A stretch of 64,000 nt of DNA from Bufo bufo (Eukaryota; Chordata; Amphibia; Anura; Bufonidae). Positions 43,609 to 55,774 of the stretch are shown in pieces. Position 1 is the first letter of the stretch. Each line of letters opens with the position of its first letter. The position numbers were made by a program, and so were the translations under genes. The notes below the pieces were generated by a model. The model ran no database searches, had not been told where the DNA came from, and was given only the letters and a program-made list of their open reading frames with translations. The stretch spans positions 103,280,220-103,344,219 of the forward strand of contig NC_053392.1 of assembly GCF_905171765.1 (NCBI RefSeq), in the 5' to 3' direction.

Positions 43609-44579
43609 CTCTGATTTCCATATTCAGAGCTTGGAAGGATTATTCACCTATTATGGGGCATTTGGCATCTACCTTATGTATTTTTTTTGCCTTCTTCTGG
43701 ATGAACACACAAGACCTGCGCATTTTTCTAACTTTACCAACTATGTAACCATAAAGAACAAAAATAAATAAATAAAACAATGTGTTCTTTTATTTTTACC
43801 AGAACAAGAAAATAGAAATGTGTTCCTTATATTTTGTAAGAGCAGAACAGGTCGCATACACATGGTTAGCGTAGCTGAAATACCATCATCTGTGCACCCG
43901 TCCACGTCTAGTACTAAGTGCTCCAAAAATAACATTTGTTTTTCTCGTTTAGATTTTACAGCTAACCGGCTGTTCTGCGACAGAGTTAATCCAGTTAACA
44001 TTCGCTGTGAATGAGGCTTGTCTTCATTCTGCCTGCATGCCTCTCAAGAACATCATATCACATTGCGTCTTCACAGCAGGAGCAACTGAAAATGGGATTG
44101 CGGACCTGTTATCACACGGCAGCTCTGTGATCACAATGTGTAATTATACTTGTCTGAATCGTCAGCACTTCCAATAAGATGTTGGTAATTAAAGGAACTG
44201 AGATATGTTAGCAGGGGATCAGCTCTTGGTGATGGACTTTCTGCAGGAGCGTTGTGGGTGATATCAAACCAGCATAGTATTACACACATCCATATGCATT
44301 TCGATAAACTATTGGATTAATACAGTATTATCCTGCTTGTTTAGTCACTGTTAGGAAGAGTCAAGAAGAGAATTGTCAAAATTCTGATTTTGATAAGCAT
44401 TTGCGTGAAAAATCTGATTGATCTGTGCATTCCTAAACTATGTGGGTATTATCTAATAGTGGTCATGTCACTGTGTTTGATATGCTGCACTTTGGATTTA
44501 TATACCCTGGTTGGCTATTTTTAACATGGACAGCTGTTTGCAAATAATGGTGGTACTGGTCCCTTATTTATAATTTATA
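43609..44579. other. Unassigned, apparently non-repetitive DNA
   Basis: No ends, tandem structure or coding signal. 44030-44250 has mixed composition and no repeat similarity within the window. Confidence 0.4.
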
Positions 44580-44822
44580 ATCTTGGTTAGAGATGAGCGA
44601 ATGTTTAAAAAATTCAATTCTTTTTTTTTTTCAGAAAAATTTGCTTCGATACGAATTTATTCGCTGCAAATCGCGTTAAAAACCTGCTATTTCCGGGCTG
44701 CAGAGAGCCTTTATAGGGGTGTAGAACACTGTGCCTTGCAGTAACATGCATAGGGAGTCTGCTGTGGCAGTGAAACAATACTGTGAGTCAAAATGACATG
44801 CAGATGACAGGCGTCGCTGTTA

Positions 44823-46643
44823 GGCCTCTTTCACACGAGCGTGTCCGGATAAGGTCCGGATGCGTTGCGGCAAACCCGCGCGAGTAGGTACCCAATTGCA
44901 GTCAGTTTTGACTGCCATTGCGTTCCGTTGTTCAGTTTTTATCGCGCAGGTGCAATGTGTTTTGCACGCGCGTGATAAAAAACTGAATGTGGTATCCAGA
45001 CCCGAACTTCTTCACAGAAGTTCAGGTTTGGGTTCAAGGTTGTGTAGATTGTATTATTTTCCCTTATAACATGGTTATAAGGGAAAATAATAGCATTCTG
45101 AATACAGAATGCTAAGTAAAATAGGGCTGGAGGGGTTAAAAAAATAAAAAAATAATAATTTAACTCACCTTAATCCACTTGTTCGCGCAGCCGGCATCTC
45201 TTCTGTCTTCATCTGTGAGGAATAGGACCTTTGACTTCACTGCGTTCATCACATGGTCCATCACATGATCCATCACCATGGTGATGGATCATGTGATGGA
45301 CCATGTGATGAGCGAACAAGTGGATTAAGGTGAGTTAAAAAAATTTTTTTAACCCCTCCAGCCCTATTTTACTTAGCATTCTGTATTCAGAATGCTATTA
45401 TTTTTCCTTATAACCATGTTATAAGTGTCACGAGTTGAAGGTCCCAGGAGAGACCTCTGCGTCGTCAAGCAAAAACATTCAGCAATACAGTACAGTCACA
45501 ACAGAGTTTATTGCACAAACAGAATCCAAGGAGGGAAACAGGGAAATTGAGAGCTCTATGTACCGTCCGCACAGTGGGAGGAAAACCCCCACTGCGCCAC
45601 TGTCTAGTAATACTCCAGAGGGGCGTGACTAAGCAACTCCTGGTATTCACTAGGGCCCCAGATGGTAGGGTTAGGCTTTGCCGCAGGGAGTTGCCAGAGT
45701 CCACTCTGGAGCGTGAACTAGACAGTGACAACAGGAGCAAACGGACAACAGGTACGGTACATAGGCAAACATAACAAACAGGAAACTAAAAATACAAGCA
45801 GGAGTTCACGCAAGGGAACAGGAGTGGCAATGAGCAGAGAAGGACTAGCTCCACCAGTGGTATACTGCGTGGCCTTGCCCATAGCACTCTGCAGCAAGGC
45901 ACGCTGCAGCAAGGGCTTGCTGAACAGAGACATGAATACACACAAGGTGACTAAAACATAACTGGCAGAACAGATAACAGAAACACAGGAAATAGGACGT
46001 CAATTAACAAGTAGGAAACCCACAGAGCACAGACAGACACGGATCCCATGGGTCAGCAGCATGGGAGAGTGAGTACAAACTAGGAGCAGGACAAGACAAC
46101 ACACACCAGGAGAGCTGACACAGAACTGAGGAAACCTCAGCCTTATATACAGGTTCCATGGGTGCAGCAGAGAGGCCACACCCATGGAGCAGACAGAGAG
46201 GATTAACTCCAGATAGGAACACAGGGGAGTTAACCCATAACGAACCACATGCAACACACAGGAACGGAGCTGCAGCGAGAGCATAGACAGAAGGTCACAG
46301 CCAGAGGTAACGACTGTGACAATAAGGGAAAATAATAATGATTGGGTCCCCATCCCGATCGTCTCCTAGCAACCGTGCGTGAAAATCGCACCGCATCCGC
46401 ACTTGCTTGCGGATGCTTGCGATTTTCATGCAGCCCCATTCACTTCTATGGGGCCTGCGTTGTGTGAAAAACGCACAAAATAGAGCTTGCTGTGATTTTC
46501 ACGCAACGCACAAGTGATGCGTGAAAATCACCGCTCATGTGCACAGCCCCATAGAAATGAATGGGTCCGGTTTCAGTGCGGGTGCAATGCGTTCAACTCA
46601 CGCATTGCACCCGCGCGGAAAACTCGCCCGTGTGAAAGGGGCC
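44823..46643. mobile_element. TWA-type MITE (TSD TTA) with a solo LTR inside
   Basis: Ends ggcctctttcacacgagcg and cgcccgtgtgaaaggggcc; TTA at 44820-44822 and 46644-46646. It is an opposite-orientation copy of the MITE at 35920-42429. The palindromic core near 45240-45310 reads gatccatcacatg and gatggatcatgtgatgg. Confidence 0.8.
45426..46321 (-). mobile_element. Solo LTR, 896 bp, TSD ATAAG
   Basis: Starts TGTCACGAG and ends CTGTGACA (TGTCAC inverted at both ends), flanked by ATAAG at 45421-45425 and 46322-46326. On the minus strand a TATA box (gtatataagg, about 46141-46150) precedes an AATAAA signal (about 45507-45513) in the correct order for U3-R-U5, so the LTR is minus-oriented. No internal region remains, so it is the product of LTR-LTR recombination. 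Confidence 0.9.
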
Positions 46644-46908
46644 TTAGAATCACTACACGCTTCACTTATTAGAGCAGTCACGGGGCCAAAACTGACAAAA
46701 TAACTCAAGTATGAACTCAGCCTTACAGGTCGATGTTAGCGTCAAGAAGAAGTGCACTACTTTTACACCATCACCAGTTGATTCCACATAGATGTCTACA
46801 GAACCTGTTCTAGTAAACCCTTTTACAAGTAGAGCCCCCTGACAGAGTAGAGAGGGTGTCAGCAGTAAGTTTGTGTTGATGTCATTAATTAATTTGATTT
46901 CCTCTGAT

Positions 46909-47643
46909 GTTGCTGGGGATTGCCGTTGTCTGTGGACCGCATGCGGAGGAATTGCTCACCCGGTTATAGACACGCTACAGTGTATGGGTTTGGAGCATTT
47001 TCACCCGTTTAGGCCACTTTTTTCAGTGAGATTTTGTCTTTATGTATATGGAATGTGCCACTTCATTTTGTTGGTAACATTCTTTTGCACCTGGTAGCTT
47101 CTGTGTCACATGGTCTGTTGTGGGTGCGGCTCACAGCTTTATTTTACCTCACAATGCATTTGTGATACCACTATGGAGGCATGTGAGAGCCTGGCTGTGA
47201 GTTAATTGCACTGTTCAGACCCTGTTCACACACCACGGGCAGGTTAGTGGTAGGACCCCATGCGTGCTGAGACACCGTGACGTGGCGCATGAGGGGCTCC
47301 GATATGTTCCTGACTGGAAGATATTGTCAAAGTTCTCAGCTTTTAACATCGGCCTGAGGAATTAGCTAGTATTGTCAGTTGCATATCATTTTGGTGAATT
47401 TTTAGCAGTGAATTGTGTATGTATATTTTTTCATCTGCACAATGTATCATTTTGTGTAAGATGTTCTTGTGGTGCATGCGGTCCGCGCCGGCATCCTCCA
47501 TTGTACGCATTTGTTGCTGGGGATTGCCGTTGTCTGCGGACCGCATGCGGAGGAATTGCTCACCCAGTTATAGACACGCTACAGTGTCTGGGTTTGGAGC
47601 ATTTTCACCCATTTAGGCCACTTTTTTCAGTGAGTTTTTGTCC
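46909..47643. mobile_element. 735-bp unit with 131-bp terminal direct repeats, TSD TTCCTCTGAT
   Basis: Direct repeats TTCCTCTGAT lie at 46899-46908 and 47644-47653. The unit starts and ends with nearly the same 131 bp (46909-47039 and 47513-47643; gttgctggggattgccgttgtctg). Copy 1 of the hAT lacks it (empty site near 9470). No TG...CA ends, no frames. A 10-bp duplication does not fit LTR elements; a Penelope-derived or SINE-like unit is possible. Confidence 0.7.
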
Positions 47644-48029
47644 TTCCTCTGATCCATCAAAACAATAACCCACAAAAAAACGAATCCAGTCTGTGGAGCA
47701 TACGCCTTCACTCAGTAAACATTTGCTCAATAATCCATCAGTATTGCTAATGCCCAAAAAAACCAGGAGTGGATGTAAAACAGAGATGACACGTGAATGG
47801 AATATTTGCATGTCTTCTGTGTTTTGTACCCACTCCTGCTTTTGGCTACCAAATCATAAGCCAATTCTGATGGGACCATACAGGCCTTACAGCTGCTATA
47901 CAGACAGGATCTGTTGTGCATCTCATTTTCCTTTCTTCTGTCAGATCAGAAGAAAGGTCAAATAAATCATTATGTCAGCCAGGCTGAAAGGCACAATAGT
48001 GGCCCAGTCATGAAGTGGGGAGGGTGGGA

Positions 48030-48990
48030 ACAGCATGAGAAGTCCACAGAGTGGCCCTAAGTCATAGTGGTGAGGTGGAAGCCGCATGAGAAGGCCACAG
48101 AATGGCACAATGACAGAGTCTGAAGGTGACGGCAGCATCAGGAGGCTACAGAGTGGCAGAATGACCGAGTCTGGAGGTGGCGACAGTAACAGCATCAAGA
48201 GGATACCACAGAGTGGCAAGGTGACATAATGGTGGAGATGGCAGTAGCAGCAGCAGCATCAGGAGACCACATAGTGACAAGATGACATAATATGTAGATT
48301 TCAGTAGCAGCAGCAGCATCGGGAGGATACCACAAAGGAGCAAGGTGACATAGTGTGGAGTTGGCAGCAGCATGAGGAGACCACAGAGTGGTAAGGTGAC
48401 ATAATGTGGAGATGGCAGCAGCAGCAGTAGGATACCACAGAGTGGCAAGGTGACATAGTTTGGAGGTGGCGGCAGCATCAGGAGGCCACAGAGTGGCAAG
48501 GTGACATAGTGTGGAGATGGCAGTAGCAGCAGCAGCATCAGGAGACCACAGAGTGGCAAGGTAACATAGTGTGGAGTTGGCAGCAGCATGAGGAGACCAC
48601 AGAGTGGCAAGGTGACATAGTGTGGAGATGGCAGCAGCAGCAGCAGCATCAGAAGACTACAGAGTGGCAAGGTGACATAATGGGGAGATGGCAGTAGCAG
48701 CAGAAGCATCAGGAGGCCACAGACTGGCAAGGCGACATAGTGTGGCGTTGGCAGCAGCATGAGAAGACCACAGAGTGGCAAGGTGACATAATGTGGAGAT
48801 GGCTGCAGTAGCAGTATACCACAGAGTGGCAAGGTGACATAGTTTGGAGGGGCAGCAGCATCAGGAGCCCACAGAGTGGCAAGGTGACATAGTCTGAAGT
48901 TGGCAGCAGCATGAGGAGACCACAGAGTGGCAAGGTAACATAGTGTTTAGATAGCAGTAGCAGCATCAACATCAGGAGACCACAAAGTCA
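48030..48990. repeat. Minisatellite of about 57 bp in hAT 2
   Basis: About 16 units built from ccacagagtggcaaggtgacatag, tgtggagatggcag and cagcagcatcaggaga. Unit length varies with the number of cag/tag triplets. Its 228-codon antisense frame (repeated HYVTLPLCGLLML) exists only because units are multiples of three. Confidence 0.9.
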
Positions 48991-49202
48991 CCCGGTAACA
49001 GAGTGGGGCGGTGGGTGGCAATACCACTAGCCGCTGATGAAGGTGGGTGAAATAAGGTGCACTTGGCATCAGATGTGTGGCATCAGGTGGGTTGCTGCAT
49101 AATAGTAGTAGCTTAGTAGTAGCTGAGGCAGGTAGCCAGAAGAAACTGGTCTCTTTTTATCAAAGTGTTGGTGTGGCACCATGGATGATCTAGTCTGATG
49201 CA

Positions 49203-49865
49203 TCAGGAATTAGTGGTTGGAAATCCTGGCTGATCCATGGTTTGGGTGGACAGGCGAGTTCTCTTTGGGGTAACTATGGCCCCCGGTGCACTAAAAACCC
49301 TCTCTGATGCCACACTACTGGCTCGGCAGGACAGCTTTTCCAGGGCAAACTCTGCTAGTTGCGGCCACAAATCCAGTTTGGCTACCCAGTAGTCCAGCGG
49401 ATCTTCAATGTTGGGTGGCAGGATGCTGTCCAAGTATGCCACCACCTGCTGGTTCAGGTCCTGCTCCAGGTCTACCTGCTGCTGCTCCTGGTGAGTAGTT
49501 TCTTCACTATGCGGGTGAAGAAAGCTACTCATCAGCGACTGTAGACTCAGGCTGCTGCTGATGGTGCTGGTACTGCTCCTGCCACCCCACCCCTCCCCAG
49601 CAGCCATGGCAGTGGAACGTGAGCGCAGAGGGCCCCCCCCCCCCCCGTTAGACCTGCGAGAGGATGCACGATGGCGCAGATAGACAGCGGCCAACTGACT
49701 ACATAGGATGTCTCTGTAGTACTTCAGTTTGTCCTCCCTCTCGGTAGGTGTAAAAAAGGCCCCCATTCTGGACCGGTAGCGCGGGTCAAACAAGGTGGAG
49801 AGCCAGAAGTCATCCCTCTGACGAATGGTGACAATTCGGCTGTCACTACGCAAGTGAGCATGCAT
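49203..49865 (-). pseudogene. hAT 2 transposase, C-terminal part
   Basis: C-terminal third: FWLSTLFDPRYRSRMGAFF (the hAT LLDPRYK motif), a Ser-rich spacer, then the dimerisation domain DYWVAKLDLWPQLAEFALEKL...SSVASERVFSAPG with TPKRTRLS. It is in another frame from the middle part; a frameshift or stop lies near 49900. Confidence 0.85.
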
Positions 49866-49924
49866 CCTGCCATTTGTGCAAGTGACTCGGAGAGACTCCC
49901 TGCCTCCATCTCCACTGCATACTG

Positions 49925-50641
49925 TTACGGTGTGTCCGGGTCCTCTGTTTCGTCTTCCTCATCACCCTGTAGCTCCTCTGGCTGCTCCTGCTCCTCCTCT
50001 CCTGTCAGCTGAGTAGAAAAACCACCCATTTGGCTACACATTGCCTGTGCTCCAATGTCCCCCCCCTCCTCCTCTTCCAGTTCAGCCCCCACAGGGCTCA
50101 TGTGGCCGTGAGATAGAGACGCCACGTCTCCTGTCCCCTGACCAGCCATAGTTACCAGCATCTGTTCCAGGACATGAAGCAGTGGAATGACGTCGTTCAT
50201 TCCGTAGTCCTGGCAACTGACAAATAAAGTGGCCTGCTCAAAGGGCCTGAGCAAATGGCAGGTGTCACACAAGAGCTGCCACTGGCTGACATCGAAGTTG
50301 CACAGTGGAGTACTCCTATCCGCTTGCATCATCAAGAAATCGTTGATGGCCTTTCTTTGTTCGTATAGTCGGTCCAACATATGGAGGAAATGGGTGAAAA
50401 TGTTGCATATCAGCCTGTGTTGGGGGATGCCGTTCTGCCTCTGCAGCTCAAGGAGGTTGTGCTTTGCGGTGTACGAGTGTCTGAAGTGCATGCAAAGCTG
50501 ATGAAGGTGGGTGAAATAAGGTGCACTTGGCATCAGATGTGTGGCATCAGGCGGGTTGAACACGTGTGCCATACAGGGCGCATGGCTCAGCCTTTCTTGA
50601 CGCAGTGCCGACACCATGTTCTTCCCGTTGTCGGTCAGCAT
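49925..50641 (-). pseudogene. hAT 2 transposase, middle part
   Basis: Starts LTDNGKNMVSAL, the mid-domain motif shared with hAT 1, then CMAHVFN and a zone where RLICNIFTHFLHMLDRLYEQR replaces the usual TRWNSTYxML. Acidic tail before 49925. The motif order agrees with hAT 1. Confidence 0.8.
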
Positions 50642-50689
50642 GGTTCTGATTTTCAGTTGACGCAGAGAAAGTCAGGATTCGATTTCTTG

Positions 50690-51808
50690 ATGCATCATAC
50701 GGAACAGTTCCTCCTCTGTGTGACTCTGTTCGGCAAGGCAAACCAGGTGCAGAACAGCGTGACACCGCCGACCCCTGCACATGTGGTATGCTGCAGGGTA
50801 CTGTGACTTGTCCCTGCAGTGGAGGCTGAGGACATGGTGGAGGATGAGGAGGCAGAGGCGGACATTGTCGCAGGACCAACGGCGTGACAACGTAGAGGCG
50901 GAAGCGGCATGACCTGGTCAAGTTGCTGGTGTGGCTGTGCAGGAACCACATTCACCCAGTGGGCCGTAAAGGACATGTACTGTCCCTGACCATAGTTACA
51001 GCTCCACACAACTGCACTGCTGTGCACTTTGGCAGACACAGACAAGCTCAAGGACTGTCCCACCTTCTGTTCAACATATTTGTGCAGGGCTGGTACTGCC
51101 TTTTTCGCAAAGAAATGAGGGCTTGGGACTCTCCACCTCGGCTCGGCACAAGCCATCAGTTCTCTAAAAAGGTGCACAGTCCACCACTTGGAAAGGGAGG
51201 GACTGCAGCACCAGCAACTTGGTCAGGAGCATGTTCAGCTTCTGCGCCGTTGGATGCGTGCAGGCATACTGCTGTCTCTTGGCAATCGCTTTGGTGATCG
51301 ATTGCTGATGGAATGACTGACTAGGAGTAGGAGCAGGTGCATCTGGACCAGCAAAGGATGGGAATGACAGACAGCTCCCTTCGGCTGAGGTGGTGGAGTC
51401 TTGACTGGCTGAAACCGGATTCGTGCCACTGGGTGATGCAGCGGTAGCTGCGGCAGGCTGGACCACCACATCGGAGCCACGGTTCTCCCAGACCACTGCA
51501 TGGTTACGCTGCATATGTTGACGCAGGGCTGCAGTGCCAACATTGGCATCCTGGCCACGCTTCACCTTCTGCCCACATATTCTAGATGTGGCCACGTTAA
51601 CCTCCTCTGGCATCTTAATAAAAAACTGCCAAACCGCTGAGTAGGTTATTTTCCCCCCAACAGTCCGCACTGACTGACTGCTACCGCCGCTGCCTCCATG
51701 AACCACTGCACCACTACTTCCCGGGCAGCAAGGCTGCTGTGAAGCAGGTGGTCTACCCTGGGCACGTTTGGCTCCCGACCTGCAACTGACTCCCAGACAT
51801 ACTACCAC
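50690..51808 (-). pseudogene. hAT 2 transposase, BED finger and first catalytic region
   Basis: Frame 51808-51164 has a BED-type zinc finger: SAVWQFFIK, SRICG (the first Cys of CxxC is replaced by Ser) and LRQHMQRNH (His pair). It continues to the region QSLPFQVVDCAPF. The next frame (51177-50695) carries FRELMACAEPRWRVPS and YMSFTAHWVNV, the hAT region around the first catalytic Asp (usually TxDxWT; here the Asp is not seen). Frameshifts near 51170 and 50700. DNA binding and catalysis are both likely lost. Confidence 0.85.
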
Positions 51809-51875
51809 GCAGCTGGCTCAGCCGCTGCCTCACATGAAAGCATCCACCCTCTTCTCCTGATGATGATGAAGCCCC

Positions 51876-52511
51876 TTATGCACCCGGCTCCCAAGTGCGA
51901 TCGGTTTCATTATCATCAAATAGTGTCTGTACGTCACTGATGTCCTCCTCATCGGTCTCTGGGTCAGGAGCCTGACCGCTTGCAACACAAGCTCCTGAGC
52001 CACTCTCCTCATCACTACTTGCCCACCTAGCGGAGGAAGCGGCGGATGTCTCCTCCAGATCTTGGCTGGGCAGTAGCTGTTGACTGTCCTCTAGCAGTTC
52101 ATCCTCACTGTATAGTGGAGCTGAGCCCACAGCATACAATACTTCTGTGGCTGAGGGAACAGCAAAGGACAGAGGCAGGTTGAGGACAGGTGAGAGCACA
52201 GGGCCTGCTCCCGGGCCATGCCAACTAAGGGTTGTGTCTGATGAACCCACCGACTGTTGGCTGGAGGTGTCTGATGTCACTTGGGATGATGTGGATGACC
52301 GAGTTAACCAATCAAGAACACCTGGGTTGCTGGTCAAGACACGACCGCTAGATGACACCGGGAGCTCAGGCCTCTCGCTATGACTCCTGCTGCCTTGCCC
52401 CCTTACTCTGCTGTGACCTCTGCCTGCGCCCGAAACATTCAGGCCTCTGCCACTGCTCTGTGGATGGCCTGGCACTTCTCTGCCTGACATACTTGTAGCT
52501 GAACTACACAA
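51876..52511 (-). pseudogene. hAT 2 N-terminal extension
   Basis: 211-codon frame upstream of the BED finger. It starts with an RG-rich stretch (GRGLNVSGAGRGHSRVRG), then GVLDWLTRSSTSS and Ser/Pro-rich text, and ends in an acidic region (DEEDISDVQTLFDDNETD). hAT 1 has the same order: RG-rich, AIIDWVADSGSSS, Ser/Pro-rich, acidic. I do not recognise this region from standard hAT domain architecture. Likely N-terminus of the transposase. Confidence 0.65.
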
Positions 52512-52559
52512 ATTAAATGGAAATTAAAACACCCTTAAAAGCGACAAATATATTTTTCT

Positions 52560-54138
52560 TTTTGTACTAATATAGTCCACTAAACGCTTTCACCACAATT
52601 AACTGCAGAAATGCACTGAGAATATATTTTTGTAGTAGTACTGAAATACGCCCCTATATGCTTTAACCAGAAAAAACTTAGAGTGAAGTGCGTATATATA
52701 TTTCAGGAAGTACTGAAATACGTCCCTATTCGCTTTCACCAGAAATAACTGCAGAAGTAAAATCCGTATATATTTTTCTAGTTGTACTGAACTACGCCCC
52801 TATACGCTTTCACCGGAAATAACTGCAACAGTGCAGTGCGTATATAGTTTTCTTTTTTTACTGTAATACGCCCCCATACACTTTCACCAGAAATAATTGC
52901 AACAGTGCAGTGCGTATATATATATATATATATTTTTTTTTTTTTTACTGTAATACATCCCTATACGCTTTAAACAGAAATAACTGCAATAGTGCAGTGC
53001 ATATATATTTTTCTTGTTGGACTGAAATAGGCCACTATACGCTTTGACTGGAAAACAATCAAAGATTGAAGTGCGCCCCTATACGCTTTCACCGGAAATA
53101 ACTGCAACAGTGCAGTGTGTATATAGTTTTCTTTTTTTACTGCAATACGCCCCCATACGCTTTGACCAGAAATAACTGCAACAGTGCAGTGTGTATATAT
53201 TCTTCTTTTTATAATTTAGTACGCCCCTATAAGCTTTCAATAGAAATAACTGCAGAAGTGAAATGCATATATATTTTTCTTGTTGGACTGAAATACGCCC
53301 CTATACGCTTTCACTAGAAATAACTGCAACAGTGCAGTGCGTATATTTTTCTTTTTTTTACTGTAATACACCCCTATATGCTTTAAACAGAAATAACTGC
53401 AATAGTGCAGTGTGTACGTATATATATTTTTTGTTGGACTGAAATAGGCAACTATACGCTTTGACTAGAAAACAATCAAAGAGTGAAGAGCATATATATT
53501 TTTCTTGTAGTTCTAAACTACGACCCTATATGCTTTCACCAGAAATAACTGCAAGAGTGCAGTACGTATATATTTTCCTTTTTTTACTGTAATACGCCCC
53601 TATACGCTTTCACCAGAAATATCTGCAACAGTGCAGTGCGTCTTTTTTTCTCTTTTTTTAATGAAGTATGCCCCTATACACTTTCAACAGAAATAACTGC
53701 AGAAGTGAAATGCGTATATATTTTTCTTGTGGAACTGAAATACGCCCCTATACGCTTTCACCAGAAATAACTGCAACAGTGCAGTGCGTATATATTTTTA
53801 TTTTTTTACTGTAATATGCCCCTATACGCTTTAAACAGAAATAACCGCAACAGTGCAGTGCGTATGTATTTTTCTTTTTTTACTGTAATACGCCCTTATA
53901 TGCTTTAATACAAAAATAACTGCAACAGTGCAGTGCATATGAATTTTTCTTGTTGGACTGAAATAGGCCACTATACGCTTTGACTAGAAAACAATCAAAG
54001 ATTGAAGTGCGTATATATTTTTCTTGTAGTTCTGAAATACGCCCCTATACGCTTTAACCAGAAATAACTGCAACAGTGCAGTGTGTATATATTTTTCTTT
54101 TTTTACTGTAATACGTCTGTATACGATTTAAACAGAAA
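52560..54138. repeat. Tandem array of about 75 bp in hAT 2, left block
   Basis: About twenty units of ctgaaatacgcccctatacg, ctttcaccagaaataactgc and aacagtgcagtgcgtatata, with variation of 5-15 percent. A few units have gaaaacaatcaaagattgaag instead of the middle part, which suggests a higher-order pattern. The array is interrupted by the gypsy element and resumes at 58796. Confidence 0.9.
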
Positions 54139-54470
54139 CACAGCCCTAAGTTCACAACACACAGACTCTTTAGAGTCAGAGGGAGGTAAATCCACCACAC
54201 CTGGCAGTGCTGGCTGGTTTGTATGCCTGGCAAAATCCAGCCTGGAACATGGGGAGTAGTCACCCACCCAGCACTTTGACTACTCCCAGTAAGAGCCATC
54301 CCAGATCAGCTATGACAGCCATGCTAAATATCAAGGTGTCAGTTAGCAATAGCTCCTGCTGACACATAAAATACCGGCTCTTACTTCACCGAGGCCAGGA
54401 ACCTCGGTGACACACCTTCTATCCACGATGATTCCAGATACCTTCTTATATACCCCCCCTTTTGTTCAAC
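54139..54470 (-). repeat. 3' LTR, truncated, with polypurine tract
   Basis: Matches 58490-58795 (ggcagtgctggctggttt, ctttgactactcccagtaag, tgctgacacataaaatacc). Directly inside at about 54460-54472 the minus strand reads AAAAGGGGGGG, a polypurine tract. The outer part of the LTR is missing. Confidence 0.8.
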
Positions 54471-54645
54471 CCTGAGGGGATGAACACCTACCATACAGTA
54501 TACTCGGGACAGGGCATCCGCGTTTCCCTGCAACCGGCCTGCCCTGTGTTCCACGGAGAACTTAAAGTTCTGTAAGGACAGGAACCACCTGGTGACTCAG
54601 GCATTTCTCTCTTTGGCCTGGCTCTTCCACTTGAGAGGGGAGTAG

Positions 54646-54990
54646 TCAGTCACCAGGCGGAACTTTCTCCCCAACAAATAGTAGCGGAGAGTCTTGAGTG
54701 CCCACTTTATAGCCAGGCACTCTCTCTACTATACTATACCTGGTTTTGGCTGGGGTGAGCTTGCGGCTTAAAAAGACAACGGGATGCTCCTCCTTGTTGA
54801 CTTCCTGAGAGAGTACAGCACCAAAGCCTACTTTGGAGGCATCTGTCTGTACCACGAACTCCTTATTGAAGTCAGGCGTTACCAAAACCAGTGACCCGCA
54901 CAGGGCCGACTTCAAAGTGGAAAAAGCCTCTTCCGCCCGCTCATCCCAGCGAACCATCACTGATTTTCGTCCCTTCAAGAGCTCTTTCAA
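54646..54990 (-). pseudogene. Gypsy RNase H
   Basis: Motifs: VRWDERAEEAFSTLKSAL (end of RT/connection), VVQTDASKVGFGAVLSQ (first catalytic Asp) and HPVVFLSRKLTPAKTRYSIVE (catalytic Glu). After this the frame becomes unrelated, so the C-terminal part is lost. Confidence 0.85.
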
Positions 54991-55770
54991 GGGCTCCTTT
55001 TATAGTGGCAAAGTGGGGAACAAATCTCATGTAATAGCCTATTATTCCTATGAACGACTTTACTTGTTTAGTAGTGACCGGTCGGGGCCAATTTCTTATC
55101 GCCTCTATTTTGTTTACTTGGTGTTTGATCACTCCGCGCCCAATGACATACCCCAGGTATTTTGTCTCCTCTAACCCTATTGCGCATTTTTTGGGTTAGT
55201 CCAGCTTTTGGAAGGGAGTCTACTACAGCCTGCACTTTGGGCAGGTGACTTTCCCAGTCACTACTATGGATGACAATATTGTCCAGGTATACCGAAGCGC
55301 ACCGACGATGTGGTCGCAGCACAATGTCCATTAGCCCTTGGAATGTGGCAGGGGTGTCATGCAGACCAAAGTGTAACACCTTATATTGGTACAGCCCCTC
55401 CGGTGTGATGAAGGCCGTTTTCTCTTTGGCAGCCTCCGTTAAGGGTACCTGCCAGTACCCTTTAGTGAGGTCCAAAACAGAAAAATACCAGGCTTGTCCT
55501 AACCTCTCAATCAGCTTGTCTACCCCGGGCATGGGATATGCGTCGAACTTAGATACCTCGTTTAATTTTCTAAAATCGTTACAAAACCGCAACGTCCCGT
55601 CCGGTTTGGGTATCAGTATTATAGGGCTGGCTCACTCACTTTTAGACTCCTTGATGACGTCTAGTTGCAGCATTAGTTGTACTTCCTCAGAGATGGCCTG
55701 TCGCCGAGCCTCGGGTACCCGGTATGGTTTCAACCGGATTTTGGCCTGAGGCTCAGTGACAATGTCATGC
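54941..55770 (-). pseudogene. Gypsy reverse transcriptase
   Basis: Motifs: RFCNDFRKLNEVSKFDAYPM, FSVLDLTKGYWQVPL (catalytic Asp), FGLHDTPATFQ and VYLDNIVIHS, in which the second Asp of YLDD is Asn. Upstream (55593-55770) the frame has KPYRVPEARR and then an in-frame TGA where Trp is usual (before ASPI). Downstream, after 55200, a frameshift leads to WPRPVTTKQVKSFIGIIGYYMRF. Both the YLDD change and the breaks show inactivity. Confidence 0.85.
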
Positions 55771-55774
55771 TGGA

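Noticed and set aside
48030..48990. CRISPR-like appearance of the regular repeats
   Set aside because: No unique spacers between identical repeats; it is a minisatellite in a vertebrate transposon.
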